Positions 1 through 8,369 of a stretch of 64,000 nucleotides of DNA are shown piece after piece; the stretch's first letter is position 1, and each line of letters starts with the position of its first letter. The notes below the pieces were generated by a model that saw only the letters and a program-made list of their open reading frames with translations, had not been told where the DNA came from and made no database searches. The stretch is from UBA1141 sp963665155 (lineage in GTDB: Bacteria > Chloroflexota > Dehalococcoidia > Lucifugimonadales > UBA3495), in contig CAXXFI010000002.1 of assembly GCA_963665155.2 (NCBI GenBank), positions 620,001-684,000 of the forward strand, in the 5' to 3' direction. The position numbers were made by a program, and so were the translations under genes.

Positions 1-2
1 AT

Positions 3-752
3 GTTTACACCCACCCTGGTTGATTCAGTTGCCGGACGTTGGAAGAGTTTCTTTCGTCCAATGGTGTTATGTATGAGCACCACGACGTAGCCACAGATGA
101 GGCCGCCCGGGAAGACCTCAAGACCCGGCAGATAAAGTCACTGCCGGTTACTATCATCGACGACTCCGAAGTAATAATCGGTTATTATCCCAAGAAGTTG
201 GTGCCGGCCCTGAAGCTGAATATCAATGTAGACCTGTCTGGCAAGACCGACTGGCTCTCCGAAAAATACGACGTTATGCTAAAAGCCGCCGTCAGGGCGG
301 CGCGCCAGCTATCCGACGCTCAGTTGGAAGAGCAGGTGACTTGGCGGGAGTGGACCCTCCGCAGGACGGTTCTTCACGTGCTATCCTTCCCGGAGTTGGC
401 CCTCAACAGCCACACCCACGGCAGCATGAGCACCGATGACATGAAGGCCTCCGACGAGCGCCTGAGTGTGCTGACTTCCGTGGAAGACCTGGCGCAATAC
501 GGGGAAAGCGTCCGGGGCAAGATTGTCCAGTTCCTGGCTAGTGGGGACACTCAGTCCTTCGACCGAGAGGTTCCAGCCCATTACGGCGGCGAGGTTACGG
601 TGTTGGAATTGCTGAATATCATTCTCAGCCACAGCACTCACCACCTCAAGCAACTCTACTGGCACATGGAAACCAACATGGGCATACCATTGGTGGAACA
701 GGCCACCGAAAGGGACCTTGAGGGGATTGCCACGCCGTCCACGCTGATTTAA
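3..752 (+). CDS. Glutaredoxin-like/DinB-like fusion, candidate selenoprotein, 5' partial
   Basis: Reading frame 3 enters from outside the window and runs to a TAA at 750-752. The first residues, VYTHPG-stop-FSC, match the beta-strand and CxxC loop of a glutaredoxin, with TGA (21-23) exactly where the first redox cysteine belongs and the second cysteine at 30-32. A thioredoxin-fold cis-proline region (SLPVTIID) and a GYYPKKL segment follow. The C-terminal two thirds looks like a DinB/YfiT-type helical bundle, with histidines in VLHVLSF and SHSTHHLKQ. An ORF starting at TTG 39 would lose the redox motif, so I read through the TGA. Either Sec is inserted, giving a U-x-x-C glutaredoxin (helped by a hairpin at 34-59), or a Cys codon mutated to stop. 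The likely role is thiol-disulfide chemistry or glutathione-type transfer; the substrate is unknown. Confidence 0.6.
34..59 (+). promoter_or_regulatory. SECIS-like hairpin after the in-frame TGA
   Basis: GGACG (34-38) pairs with CGTCC (55-59). A symmetric TT/TT internal loop follows, then GGAA (41-44) pairs with TTCT (49-52, one G-U), closing a GAGT loop at 45-48. The loop begins 21 nt after the TGA. Bacterial SECIS elements are short hairpins directly downstream of UGA, with a G early in the apical loop at roughly this distance. The fit is by eye; folding energy and conservation are untested. Confidence 0.4.
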
Positions 753-960
753 CTCCGGTAGTGCGGCTTGGGCAGGTCGATCTTCCTTGTAATTACGGCT
801 TTTAAGTGAGACTTGGTCGAAACCCGATTAAATCGAGACACAAAAAACTGAGTGGGATTTATTCCTGATATTGGTGTGCCAAGATTAAGCTCTTGGAGTT
901 TCAGCCCCTAAACTATGGAAAACCACCCGTGAACCCTCGAAAATCCGTGGAGGCAGTACC

Positions 961-2508
961 ATGAAATATGACGTGATAATTGTAGGGGCGGGGTCGGCCG
1001 GGTCCATTCTGGCGTCCCGGCTGTCCGAGGACCCCAAACGGTCGGTCCTAGTGCTGGAAGCCGGACCTGACTACCCCGATTTCGAGCACCTGCCTGAAGA
1101 AGTGAAATTCGGGTACGCCACTGAAATCGACATTATGGTAAGTGACCACAACTGGCAGTTCATGGGCAAGGGCACCGAAACTTCCCCGCCTATGTTGGTT
1201 CCCCGGGGCAAAGTCACCGGTGGTTCCAGCGCTATCAACGGTCAGGTTTTCCTGAGAGGGGTACCGGAGGACTATGATTCCTGGGCATCCGAGGGCAACG
1301 ACCAGTGGAATTTCCAGAAATTGCTGCCCTTCTTCCGCAAGCTGGAAACCGACACGGATTTTCACGATGACTTCCACGGCAGCGAAGGGCCGATTATCGC
1401 CCACCGTTTCAAGCGAGAAACATGGTTGCCCGCCCAGGTCGCGTTCTACGAAGCGTGTCTTTCGGCCGGTTTTCCCGACACACCCGACCACAACCACCCA
1501 GACTCCACCGGTGTCGGCGCAATACCGTTAAATAACCCCAATGGCATACGTTTTAGTACTGCCTTGGGATACTTGGACCCGGCCCGCCACCGCGTTAACC
1601 TTAGCATACGGGCCAACTGCACGGTGCACCGGATCATTTTCGACGGCACTAGAGCTACCGGCATTGAGGTGGAGAGCGGCGGCGAGAAGTTCGTGGTGGA
1701 AGCTGATGAGATAATCCTGAGCGCCGGAGCGATAGGCTCCCCTCAAGCGCTCTTACTGTCCGGCATCGGCCCCGCGGGGCACCTCAAGAGCTTGGGAATT
1801 CCGGTGGTTGCCGACATTCCCGGCGTGGGCCAGAACATGCGAGATCATCCGCTTGCGTGGGTAACCTGGCGCACAAAGGAAGGATTCGAACTGGATGGGG
1901 TAGCGCCTCGCATGCAGGTGGCCCTGCGCTACACCGCCGAGGGTTCCGACTTACGCAATGACATGAAAATTTCCATGCAGTCCTTCGCTACCGGACGAGT
2001 CAACCAGGGTGGCAGCCGGATGGAGCCGGTGGGCGTACGCATGACTGCGGGAATTCAGTTGGCTGCCGGTTCGGGCGAACTTAGGCTGACAACCACCGAC
2101 CCCACGGTCCAACCGTCCCTCGATTACCACTATCTGGAAGAGAAAACCGACCGAGAGCGGTTGAGGGAAGGGATTCGGCTCTGCGTGAAATTGGGTGATT
2201 CCAAAGAGTTCGCCAATATCATAGAAGAGCGACTGGAGCCAACCGACGAAGTATTGCGATCCAATGATGAGTTGGACGAATGGATAAAGCGCGAGGTAAG
2301 CACCTCGCAGCATATATCCTGCACTTGCAAAATGGGACCGGCAACGGACCCCATGGCGGTCGTCGACCAATATGGCCGGGTCCATGGCATCCAGGGCCTC
2401 CGAGTCGTCGACGCTTCCATCATGCCGGACTGCATAAGGGCCAACACCAACGTTACTACCATGATGATCGGGGAGAGGGTGTCCGAATTTATTTTGGAAG
2501 GCAAATAA
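961..2508 (+). CDS. GMC-family FAD oxidoreductase (choline dehydrogenase-like)
   Basis: 515 aa, the usual GMC length. An N-terminal Rossmann FAD-binding motif GAGSAGS lies at residues 8-14, and the family signature GGSSAINGQVFLRG near residue 87. The C-terminal substrate domain carries a QHISCTCKMG segment and ends in a VDASIMP...TNVTTMMIGER block, which holds the second catalytic-pair position (Asn). Such enzymes oxidise primary or secondary alcohols with FAD. The GGAGG at about 950 supports the ATG at 961. It stands alone, with 208 bp before it and 224 bp after it, so the substrate cannot be inferred; alcohol, polyol or choline-like compounds are all possible. Confidence 0.9.
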   Translation: MKYDVIIVGAGSAGSILASRLSEDPKRSVLVLEAGPDYPDFEHLPEEVKFGYATEIDIMVSDHNWQFMGKGTETSPPMLVPRGKVTGGSSAINGQVFLRGVPEDYDSWASEGNDQWNFQKLLPFFRKLETDTDFHDDFHGSEGPIIAHRFKRETWLPAQVAFYEACLSAGFPDTPDHNHPDSTGVGAIPLNNPNGIRFSTALGYLDPARHRVNLSIRANCTVHRIIFDGTRATGIEVESGGEKFVVEADEIILSAGAIGSPQALLLSGIGPAGHLKSLGIPVVADIPGVGQNMRDHPLAWVTWRTKEGFELDGVAPRMQVALRYTAEGSDLRNDMKISMQSFATGRVNQGGSRMEPVGVRMTAGIQLAAGSGELRLTTTDPTVQPSLDYHYLEEKTDRERLREGIRLCVKLGDSKEFANIIEERLEPTDEVLRSNDELDEWIKREVSTSQHISCTCKMGPATDPMAVVDQYGRVHGIQGLRVVDASIMPDCIRANTNVTTMMIGERVSEFILEGK

Positions 2509-2540
2509 AGAGCTGATAAAACCGTGAAATTAGTTTTTGA

Positions 2541-2620
2541 GATCGTCGTTCCGGCGGAAGCCGGAATCCAGAGAGCGTTATCATCCCTGAACATATGGAA
2601 ACCGGCCTCGCCGGTGTGAC
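2541..2620. repeat. Palindromic intergenic repeat (R1), two hairpins
   Basis: TTCCGGC GGAA GCCGGAA (2549-2566) and ACCGGC CTC GCCGGT (2601-2615) are perfect hairpins in the gap between two genes. The flanking CCAGAGAGCG text recurs in reverse orientation near 42778-42794, next to a similar palindrome, so this is a dispersed family. It may act as a terminator for the upstream gene, but no T-run follows. Confidence 0.7.
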
Positions 2621-2732
2621 GGTCCGATTCTGCCATACTAACCGGTGCAGACTGACATATAAATAGAGCAAACTTTGGGCAGCATATCCCGAATGTTTTA
2701 TACCTGAATCTTTTATAGTTGAGGGCTATCAC

Positions 2733-5042
2733 ATGACAACCACATCTGACCGCCAGAGCGCCAGTTCCAGTAAATACCGGGTCATAGGCACAAGCCCCAT
2801 ACGCCACGACGGCGTGGACAAAGTCACTGGGACCGCCAAGTACGGGGCTGATACTCAGTTGACAGGAATGCTTTACGGAAAGGTTCTTCGCAGCGCGCAC
2901 GCTCATGCTCGCATACGCTCCATCGACACCAGCAAAGCCGAAGCCCTGCCCGGCGTGTTCGCAGTGTGCACGTCCAAGGACTTTCCCATCATTGAAGATC
3001 AGGTAATCGACTTGGCGGAAGCCCAAGGAACTGCCAGGCTGATGGCGGAACACGTCCTAGCCAACCAGAAAGCGCTGTACAAGGGGCACGCACTCGCAGC
3101 AGTCGCTGCCGTAAACATTCATGTAGCCGAGCAAGCAATCAAGCTAATTGACGTGGACTACGAAGTCCTTCCGACGGTTTTGACCCTCCGTGACGCCTTA
3201 AAGGAGGATGCTCCAATACTCCACGAAGACCTTACTACCATGTTCCGGGTGGAGCGCTTTTCCAGGGGTGAGGACACGGGAGTCAAAGGCAACGTGGCGG
3301 CCCACATTCAACACAAACTGGGCGACATCGAAAAAGGTTTTGCCGAGGCCGATGTCATAGTCGAGCGAGAGTTCGACACCGAAACCGTACACCAAGGCTA
3401 CATTGAACCTCATGCCTCGACCGCCAATTGGTCCAATGACGGCAAGTTAACCGTCTGGACCTGCACTCAAGGCGCATTTGCCATACGTTCCTCTTGTGCC
3501 GCCATATTAGACATACCCGAATCCAGCGTGAGGGTGGTGCCCACCGAGATCGGCGGCGGGTTTGGCGCCAAGATTACCACGTACCTAGAGCCGGTGGCCG
3601 CAGTTCTTTCCAAAAAAACCGGACGACCCGTAAAAATCGTGATGGACCGGAAAGAGGTGTTTGAAGGCACCGGGCCCACGTCGGGCACCCGCATACGGTG
3701 CAAGATCGGGGCCACCAAAGCCGGGAAGATAACCGCAGCCGAACTCTACATGGAATATGAAGCCGGAGCCTACCCCGGGTCTCCGGTTGGCGGGGGAACC
3801 ATGGCGGCCACCGGCCCTTACAATATCGAAAATCTGTTAGTTGATGGCTATGACATCGTCTGCAACAAGCAGAAGGTGCAAGCATACCGGGCGCCGGGCC
3901 AACCCCAAGGCGCTTTCGCCGTGGAGCCGGTGATCGACGAGTTGGCGGAAAAGCTGGGTATGGATCCTATGGACTTCCGCCTCAAGAACGCCGTAAAAGA
4001 GGGCGACCGGCAACCCAACGGTGTAGCTCACCCAGTGTTCGGTTGCCGGGAAATGGAAGAAGAAATGAAAGCGCACCCCCACTACACTGCGCCTCTATCC
4101 GGGCCAAACCAGGGGCGGGGAGTGGCGGTGGGGTATCGCTGGCAGGGAGGTCAGGCGTCGACAGCTACCATAAACGTTAATTCCGACGGGACCATCAACC
4201 TGATCACAGGCTCGGTTGACATCGGGGGCACCCGCACTTCTGTGGCCATGCAGGCCGCCGAAGTTCTGGGCTTGCAGTCCGAAGATGTGGCGCCGACCGT
4301 GGTCGACACGGATTCCATCGGCTGGACCGGAGTCACCGGGGGAAGCCGCACCACTTTCGACACGGGACTGGCGGCTATCGCCGCCTCTGAGGCGGTGATT
4401 AAAGAAATGTCCGGTCGCGCAGCCCTGATTTGGGAAGTTCAAGCTGAGGACGTGGAGTTCCATGCCGGGACTTTTATTTGCAGCAGGAACGCTGAGGACA
4501 AGCTGACCTTCAAAGAGCTCGCGGCAAGACAGTTGCGCACTGGCGGGCCTATTTCCTGTTCCGTGGGAGCCACCTCCACAGGCATGGGGCCCATCATCGC
4601 TGGGAACATCATAGACGTAGAGGTTGACCCGGAGACTGGCAAGGTGGACGTACTACGCTGCACGGCATTCATGGACGCTGGCACGGCGATCCACAAAGCG
4701 TACGTCGAAGGCCAAATGCAGGGCGGCACGGTCCAAGGCATTGGCTGGGCGTTGAACGAAGAGTACTTCTATCAGGAAGACGGCACCATGTCCAACTCCA
4801 GCTTCCTGGATTACCGTATGCCCACCATTTTGGACATTCCCATGGTGGACTGTGTGATAACCGAGGTGCCCAATCCCAGACACCCCTTCGGCATTCGGGG
4901 CGTAGGTGAGGCGCCAATCATCCCTCCTCTAGCGGCGATGGCCAACGCAATCTACAATGCCGTAGGGGTAAGGCTGACCAAACTGCCAATGACTCCCGGC
5001 TCCATAATGGAGGCGCTGGAGGCTAAGAAGTCCCAGGCATAA
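2733..5042 (+). CDS. Xanthine dehydrogenase-family molybdopterin-binding subunit
   Basis: 769 aa, matching the large subunit of CoxL/XdhB-type molybdenum hydroxylases. It starts SPIRHDGVDKVTGTAKYGAD, the typical aldehyde oxidase N-terminal hammerhead motif. It contains GGGFGAK (Mo-cofactor contact), QAYRAPGQPQGAFAVE in the active-site loop, and near the C-terminus GVGEAP, whose Glu is the catalytic base. The AYRCSFR loop of form I CO dehydrogenase is absent, so CO oxidation is unlikely. No adjacent [2Fe-2S] or FAD subunit is seen; the partners must be elsewhere or shared. A VOC gene follows 83 bp after the stop. Confidence 0.9.
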   Translation: MTTTSDRQSASSSKYRVIGTSPIRHDGVDKVTGTAKYGADTQLTGMLYGKVLRSAHAHARIRSIDTSKAEALPGVFAVCTSKDFPIIEDQVIDLAEAQGTARLMAEHVLANQKALYKGHALAAVAAVNIHVAEQAIKLIDVDYEVLPTVLTLRDALKEDAPILHEDLTTMFRVERFSRGEDTGVKGNVAAHIQHKLGDIEKGFAEADVIVEREFDTETVHQGYIEPHASTANWSNDGKLTVWTCTQGAFAIRSSCAAILDIPESSVRVVPTEIGGGFGAKITTYLEPVAAVLSKKTGRPVKIVMDRKEVFEGTGPTSGTRIRCKIGATKAGKITAAELYMEYEAGAYPGSPVGGGTMAATGPYNIENLLVDGYDIVCNKQKVQAYRAPGQPQGAFAVEPVIDELAEKLGMDPMDFRLKNAVKEGDRQPNGVAHPVFGCREMEEEMKAHPHYTAPLSGPNQGRGVAVGYRWQGGQASTATINVNSDGTINLITGSVDIGGTRTSVAMQAAEVLGLQSEDVAPTVVDTDSIGWTGVTGGSRTTFDTGLAAIAASEAVIKEMSGRAALIWEVQAEDVEFHAGTFICSRNAEDKLTFKELAARQLRTGGPISCSVGATSTGMGPIIAGNIIDVEVDPETGKVDVLRCTAFMDAGTAIHKAYVEGQMQGGTVQGIGWALNEEYFYQEDGTMSNSSFLDYRMPTILDIPMVDCVITEVPNPRHPFGIRGVGEAPIIPPLAAMANAIYNAVGVRLTKLPMTPGSIMEALEAKKSQA

Positions 5043-5125
5043 TTCCATCTTGGTGGTTGAGTGCCGTAGTTGAGTGCGGTAGCAGTGCCTATGATGATGA
5101 AATTTCGGCAAACAGGAGGCTAGAC

Positions 5126-5581
5126 ATGATCAAACCAACACGTTTGGGACACGTGGTCCTGCGAGTCCGAGACCTAGACCGTTCGGAGGAGTTTTACACC
5201 AAGTTCTTGGGCCTGGAGGTTAAAGCCAAAAGGGAAGGGCGCATGGTCTTTTTCCGCAGCAATGATGACACCGACCATGACCTGGCCATTGCCAATCTAG
5301 GCGACGATGATGCTCCCGGGCCCGAAGCGACCCGAGTGGGAATGTATCATTTGGCTTACGAGTTCGAATCCATCGAAGACATCAAAGAGGCCTACCGGTT
5401 GACCCAGGAAATGGGCGTCAGAATCGCCGGGTTTGGCGACCACGGAGAGATCAAGGGCCTGTATGTTCTGGACCCGGACGGCATCGAGATTGAGCTATGT
5501 ACATTTGCTCCCGAGTGCAAGGACACGCCGCTGGAAGAACTGCTAACCCAGGCTTCCAGTGAGCCGGTCAGGGCGGGGTAG
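5126..5581 (+). CDS. VOC (glyoxalase/extradiol dioxygenase-like) protein
   Basis: 151 aa from ATG 5126, preceded by AGGAGG at 5113-5118; an in-frame ATG at 5057 lacks such a site. The sequence opens LGHVVLRVRDLDRSEEFYTKFLGLEV, shown here as LGHVVLRV plus RSEEFYTKFLGL, the hallmark of the vicinal-oxygen-chelate fold. A second module begins YHLAYEF, and the metal-ligand Glu lies in PDGIEIELC. His in GHVV, His in YHLA and Glu in IEIEL form the expected metal triad. It could be a lactoylglutathione lyase, epimerase or ring-cleavage enzyme; the length fits a single-unit glyoxalase or dioxygenase. It may be co-transcribed with the preceding molybdoenzyme subunit. Confidence 0.8.
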   Translation: MIKPTRLGHVVLRVRDLDRSEEFYTKFLGLEVKAKREGRMVFFRSNDDTDHDLAIANLGDDDAPGPEATRVGMYHLAYEFESIEDIKEAYRLTQEMGVRIAGFGDHGEIKGLYVLDPDGIEIELCTFAPECKDTPLEELLTQASSEPVRAG

Positions 5582-5657
5582 CTACCAGGAACGCCCCCAT
5601 CCCTGCGACAAGCCCAGGACAGGCTAACCTTTGGCCCGAAATGGCGAATGAACCTGT

Positions 5658-5680
5658 CCTCTCCCCCGTGAAGGGGGAGA
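5658..5680. repeat. Hairpin CTCTCCCCC/GGGGGAGAG
   Basis: A 9-bp perfect stem with loop GTGAA, followed by GTTAGAGCGGGGT. It sits between the VOC stop and the terminator at 5729 and looks like a dispersed intergenic palindrome rather than a gene part. No second copy was noticed in the window. Confidence 0.5.
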
Positions 5681-5728
5681 GTTAGAGCGGGGTAGAACTC
5701 GGCAGATAAATCCTTGATCAAATAACAG

Positions 5729-5764
5729 TTAGACCCCAGCTCCTGATAAGGAGCTGGGGTCTAA
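5729..5764. terminator. Perfect 16-bp bidirectional terminator hairpin
   Basis: TTAGACCCCAGCTCCT GATA and its exact complement form a 16-bp stem with a GATA tetraloop, flanked by A/T-rich sequence on both sides. It separates the rightward VOC gene from the leftward metallo-beta-lactamase pseudogene. Confidence 0.8.
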
Positions 5765-5796
5765 CTTATTGCTCCCCTTCCAACGGGTTCCGGAGA

Positions 5797-6468
5797 CTAG
5801 ATTCCCTGCCATACCCTTCGGCTTACGCCTCGCACGAAGTGGCCGAAGCCGGGGTCGGGGAAATGCCCGGCTGACACTCCCCTGGGTTTCCAGCATGTTC
5901 AACACGTCGTGACGGGTTTTCCGGGACACATCCGGTTCAACGTCGAATATGGGGCACCAATCGGTGTAGTGAGCCTGGGCTGGGCTATGGGCCACGTCCC
6001 CCCAGATGTAGGCCCTTTCTCCCTGGGAAGCGATGGCAATAGAAACGTGCCCCGGCGTGTGCCCAGGCGTCGCAACCGCGGTCAGCTCATTGAGGAATCA
6101 GATAGCGGGCATTGGGAAAGGTCGGCTTGCAATCGGTCAGGTTCCAGCCGACATGGTCGGGATGAAGGTGGGTAAAAACGACCAGATCTACCTCCTCCCT
6201 ATTCACCCCCTTGGCCTTCATGTCCTCCATGAGAATGCCATCCGGGGCTTGTAGGCCTGTATCCACAATGATGAGCTTGCCTCCGGAACGCACTGCCGTG
6301 GTTCCGTACCTGGTGCCGATTTGATCGTCTTTTTTAAAGCAATTCCGGAAACTCCCGCCACTGCTCTATCGTAGTGTCGGGAAAGGGCATAAAAGGCGAC
6401 CTAGTGGGGTAGCCGTCACTGACCGACACCAACTCCACGTTCCCAACTTTGATGCTGTAGCCAGGCAT
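5797..6468 (-). pseudogene. Broken metallo-beta-lactamase-fold hydrolase
   Basis: Leftward gene starting at ATG 6468 (MPGYSIKVGNVELVSVSDG). The MBL metal motif THLHPDHVGWN is intact near 6170. Three lesions are seen. (1) A frame change at CTTTAAAAAA near 6345. (2) An internal deletion: ARYLIPQ at about 6090 meets ELTAVATPGHTPGHVS directly, losing the segment normally lying between the two. (3) A frame change near 5865, after which AGHFPDPGFGHFVRG resumes and ends at 5797. The family hydrolyses lactones, thioesters or similar compounds with two zinc ions. Three independent lesions make a functional product unlikely. Confidence 0.85.
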
Positions 6469-6528
6469 AGCATTCTCCAGATCCAATTTCCGTAAGTATC
6501 TCCAGCGGCTTATTGTCGATTGGCGGAT

Positions 6529-6891
6529 CTAGTCGGGAATTTTTGTGGACTGCCATGCCACCATTTGCCAGACTCCATTGCGCTTGGAGTACACATCGGG
6601 AAACCTGGTCTGGAACTTGATGTCATTGCCGTTGGCGTTGACATGGAACTTGGCCAGGCCTGTGACCACGGCGGTGTCTCCATATTGCCGCACTTTGACA
6701 TCATCGCGCTCGATGGATTCGTATTTGGTGCGGCCAGAAGTCAGGGCGGCGATAAACTCAGCTTTGGTTTCCACCCTCGCCGTCGAATGGGTGTAGCTCA
6801 AATCATCTGCGAGAATCCGGTCCAACGCCTGGACGTCTTGCTTGGTCATGGCTTCTATGCGCTGGTTGTCCAATTCGATAATCTCGTCCAT
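6529..6891 (-). CDS. DUF4440/SnoaL-like (NTF2-fold) protein
   Basis: 120 aa, an intact small NTF2-fold protein: helical start MDEIIELDNQRIEAM, then LADDLSYTHSTARVETKAEF, VRQYGDTAVVTGL and a terminal GVWQMVAWQSTKIPD strand, a pattern typical of DUF4440 proteins. TTTTGGAGGATAGAT precedes the ATG, giving a good ribosome binding site. The family includes small-molecule binding and isomerase-like proteins of mostly unknown function. It lies downstream of the alpha-hydroxy-acid oxidase on the same strand, separated by a 27-bp tandem duplication, so the two may share a transcript. Confidence 0.8.
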   Translation of the reverse strand: MDEIIELDNQRIEAMTKQDVQALDRILADDLSYTHSTARVETKAEFIAALTSGRTKYESIERDDVKVRQYGDTAVVTGLAKFHVNANGNDIKFQTRFPDVYSKRNGVWQMVAWQSTKIPD

Positions 6892-6915
6892 ATCTATCCT
6901 CCAAAATCAAAGTTA

Positions 6916-6969
6916 ATGGCTTAAAACTTTCATTGTCTTAAAATGGCTTAAAACTTTCATTGTCTTAAA
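6916..6969. repeat. 27-bp perfect tandem duplication
   Basis: Two identical 27-bp units (6916-6942 and 6943-6969), each starting ATGGCTTAAAACTTTC, lie between the leftward oxidase stop (6987) and the DUF4440 ribosome binding site. It is a recent slippage-type duplication in a leader region. Confidence 0.9.
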
Positions 6970-6986
6970 TGGATGCAGTTTGGTTG

Positions 6987-8099
6987 CTACCGGAAGTTGG
7001 GAGCTTGGGGAAACAATGCCAGCAAAGGCGAGACGGTGGCCAAGCAATCCATGTCGATGCTATCGATGGTAGTCCGGCCGCACATGCCCATCGTTGCGTC
7101 CAGTTCTGACTTGAGCATTTCCAGCATTGACACAACCCCGGCCTCGCCATTTACCGCCAAACCCCAGAACAGCGGGCGCCCTATGAGCACCGACCTTGCG
7201 CCAAGGGCTAGAGCCTTGAAAATGTCCGTTCCACGGCGAATGCCTCCGTCCATGTACACCTCGGCATTTCCGTCCACTGCTTTAACCACCTCGGGCAGCA
7301 CCTCAATCGTCGCCAGGGTGGTGTCCAGGTAACGGCCACCGTGATTGGAAACAATTATGCCCTTGGCCCCATGGTCGGCGCTGTGCTTACCGTCCTCGCC
7401 GGTCATTATCCCTTTCACGACGACAGGCAAGCGGATATTAGCAGCCAGCCAGTCCAAGTCCGGCCAAGTCGAAGCCGGATCGCGAATGTCGTTGGGACCA
7501 GCGGGCATGTCGGGGGCGAACTTCCACGTGTGGGTGCCCAAGTCCAGTTGGGCGTAGTTGGGCGAGACCGGGCCGACATAGTTATTCCGAATGTTACGCT
7601 CTCTTTTCGGCGAAACCTTGGCGTCCAGGGTCAGGCACAAGGCGGTATAGCCAGCTTCCTCGGCACGGGCCGCCATTTCCAAGGTCAGGCCCCGGTCCCT
7701 GAACAAGTACTGCTGGAACCAGAGAAGACCGGTGGCTACACTCGCGACGTCTTCCATAGTCCGAGCGGCGTGGGAACTGACCACCATTACTGTGCCGGCA
7801 GCCCCGGCGGCCCTGGCCGTAGCCAACTCCGCTTCCTCATGGGCTGCGCCGTGGTTGCCTGCCGGGTCCATCATCACCGGTATGTCGATCTTTTGCCCCA
7901 GCACCGTTGTGCTCAGGTCTCGTTGGCTTATGTCCACCATCATGCGGGGCCGCATCATGATGGAGTCGAAAACGGCCCTGGTGCGCCGGATCGTTATTTC
8001 GTCGGTGGCGCCTCCAGCTATAAAGTCATAGTCGCCTTGGTCCAGTCGAGACTTGGCAATTTCCTCGTACTCAAACAAATTTATCGGGTCTTGAGACAT
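6987..8099 (-). CDS. FMN-dependent alpha-hydroxy-acid oxidase/dehydrogenase
   Basis: About 370 aa. The start is taken as ATG 8099 because GAGG lies 8 nt upstream; a GTG at 8108 overlaps that site. The TIM-barrel FMN enzyme signature is SNHGGRYLD (His catalytic base, Arg substrate ligand), and phosphate binding is DGGIRRGTD...GARSVLIGRP. The early DYDFIAGGATDEIT block is also typical. Members include lactate, glycolate and mandelate oxidases and lactate 2-monooxygenase, oxidising 2-hydroxy acids to 2-oxo acids. The final residues are shorter than in some members, but the core is complete. Confidence 0.9.
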   Translation of the reverse strand: MSQDPINLFEYEEIAKSRLDQGDYDFIAGGATDEITIRRTRAVFDSIMMRPRMMVDISQRDLSTTVLGQKIDIPVMMDPAGNHGAAHEEAELATARAAGAAGTVMVVSSHAARTMEDVASVATGLLWFQQYLFRDRGLTLEMAARAEEAGYTALCLTLDAKVSPKRERNIRNNYVGPVSPNYAQLDLGTHTWKFAPDMPAGPNDIRDPASTWPDLDWLAANIRLPVVVKGIMTGEDGKHSADHGAKGIIVSNHGGRYLDTTLATIEVLPEVVKAVDGNAEVYMDGGIRRGTDIFKALALGARSVLIGRPLFWGLAVNGEAGVVSMLEMLKSELDATMGMCGRTTIDSIDMDCLATVSPLLALFPQAPNFR

Positions 8100-8369
8100 C
8101 TTGGTCACCTCGGGATTGGATTGTTAGTGTTCGGGAGTGGGTCGATTCGGGCGTATGACCAGCCAAATTGGCGCAATGGTCACTCGTAAGGCGTCCTTAA
8201 GGAACGTTTATTGTAGCACCAGCGGACAGAATCGGTCCTTTTGTTTAGCAAAAAGCATTAACCTAGAGTACGAATGTATCGGAAGGCATTCGCAATGATT
8301 ATGTTAAAATTGTGCCCTTCCGATATATACAATCCGGTATCGCGACTCCGGTCGCCACTCGGTCACCCA

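Noticed and set aside
1..12. ATG at position 1 as a gene start
   Set aside because: That frame is not the glutaredoxin frame; the coding frame begins outside the window.
1048..1497. Open frames on the opposite strand of intact genes such as the GMC and aio genes
   Set aside because: They are shadow frames of GC-rich coding DNA without ribosome binding sites or recognisable protein features.
6336..6360. Programmed +1 frameshift at CTT-TAA in the MBL gene
   Set aside because: No stimulating Shine-Dalgarno is close, and the gene has a large internal deletion and a further frame change, so it is decayed.
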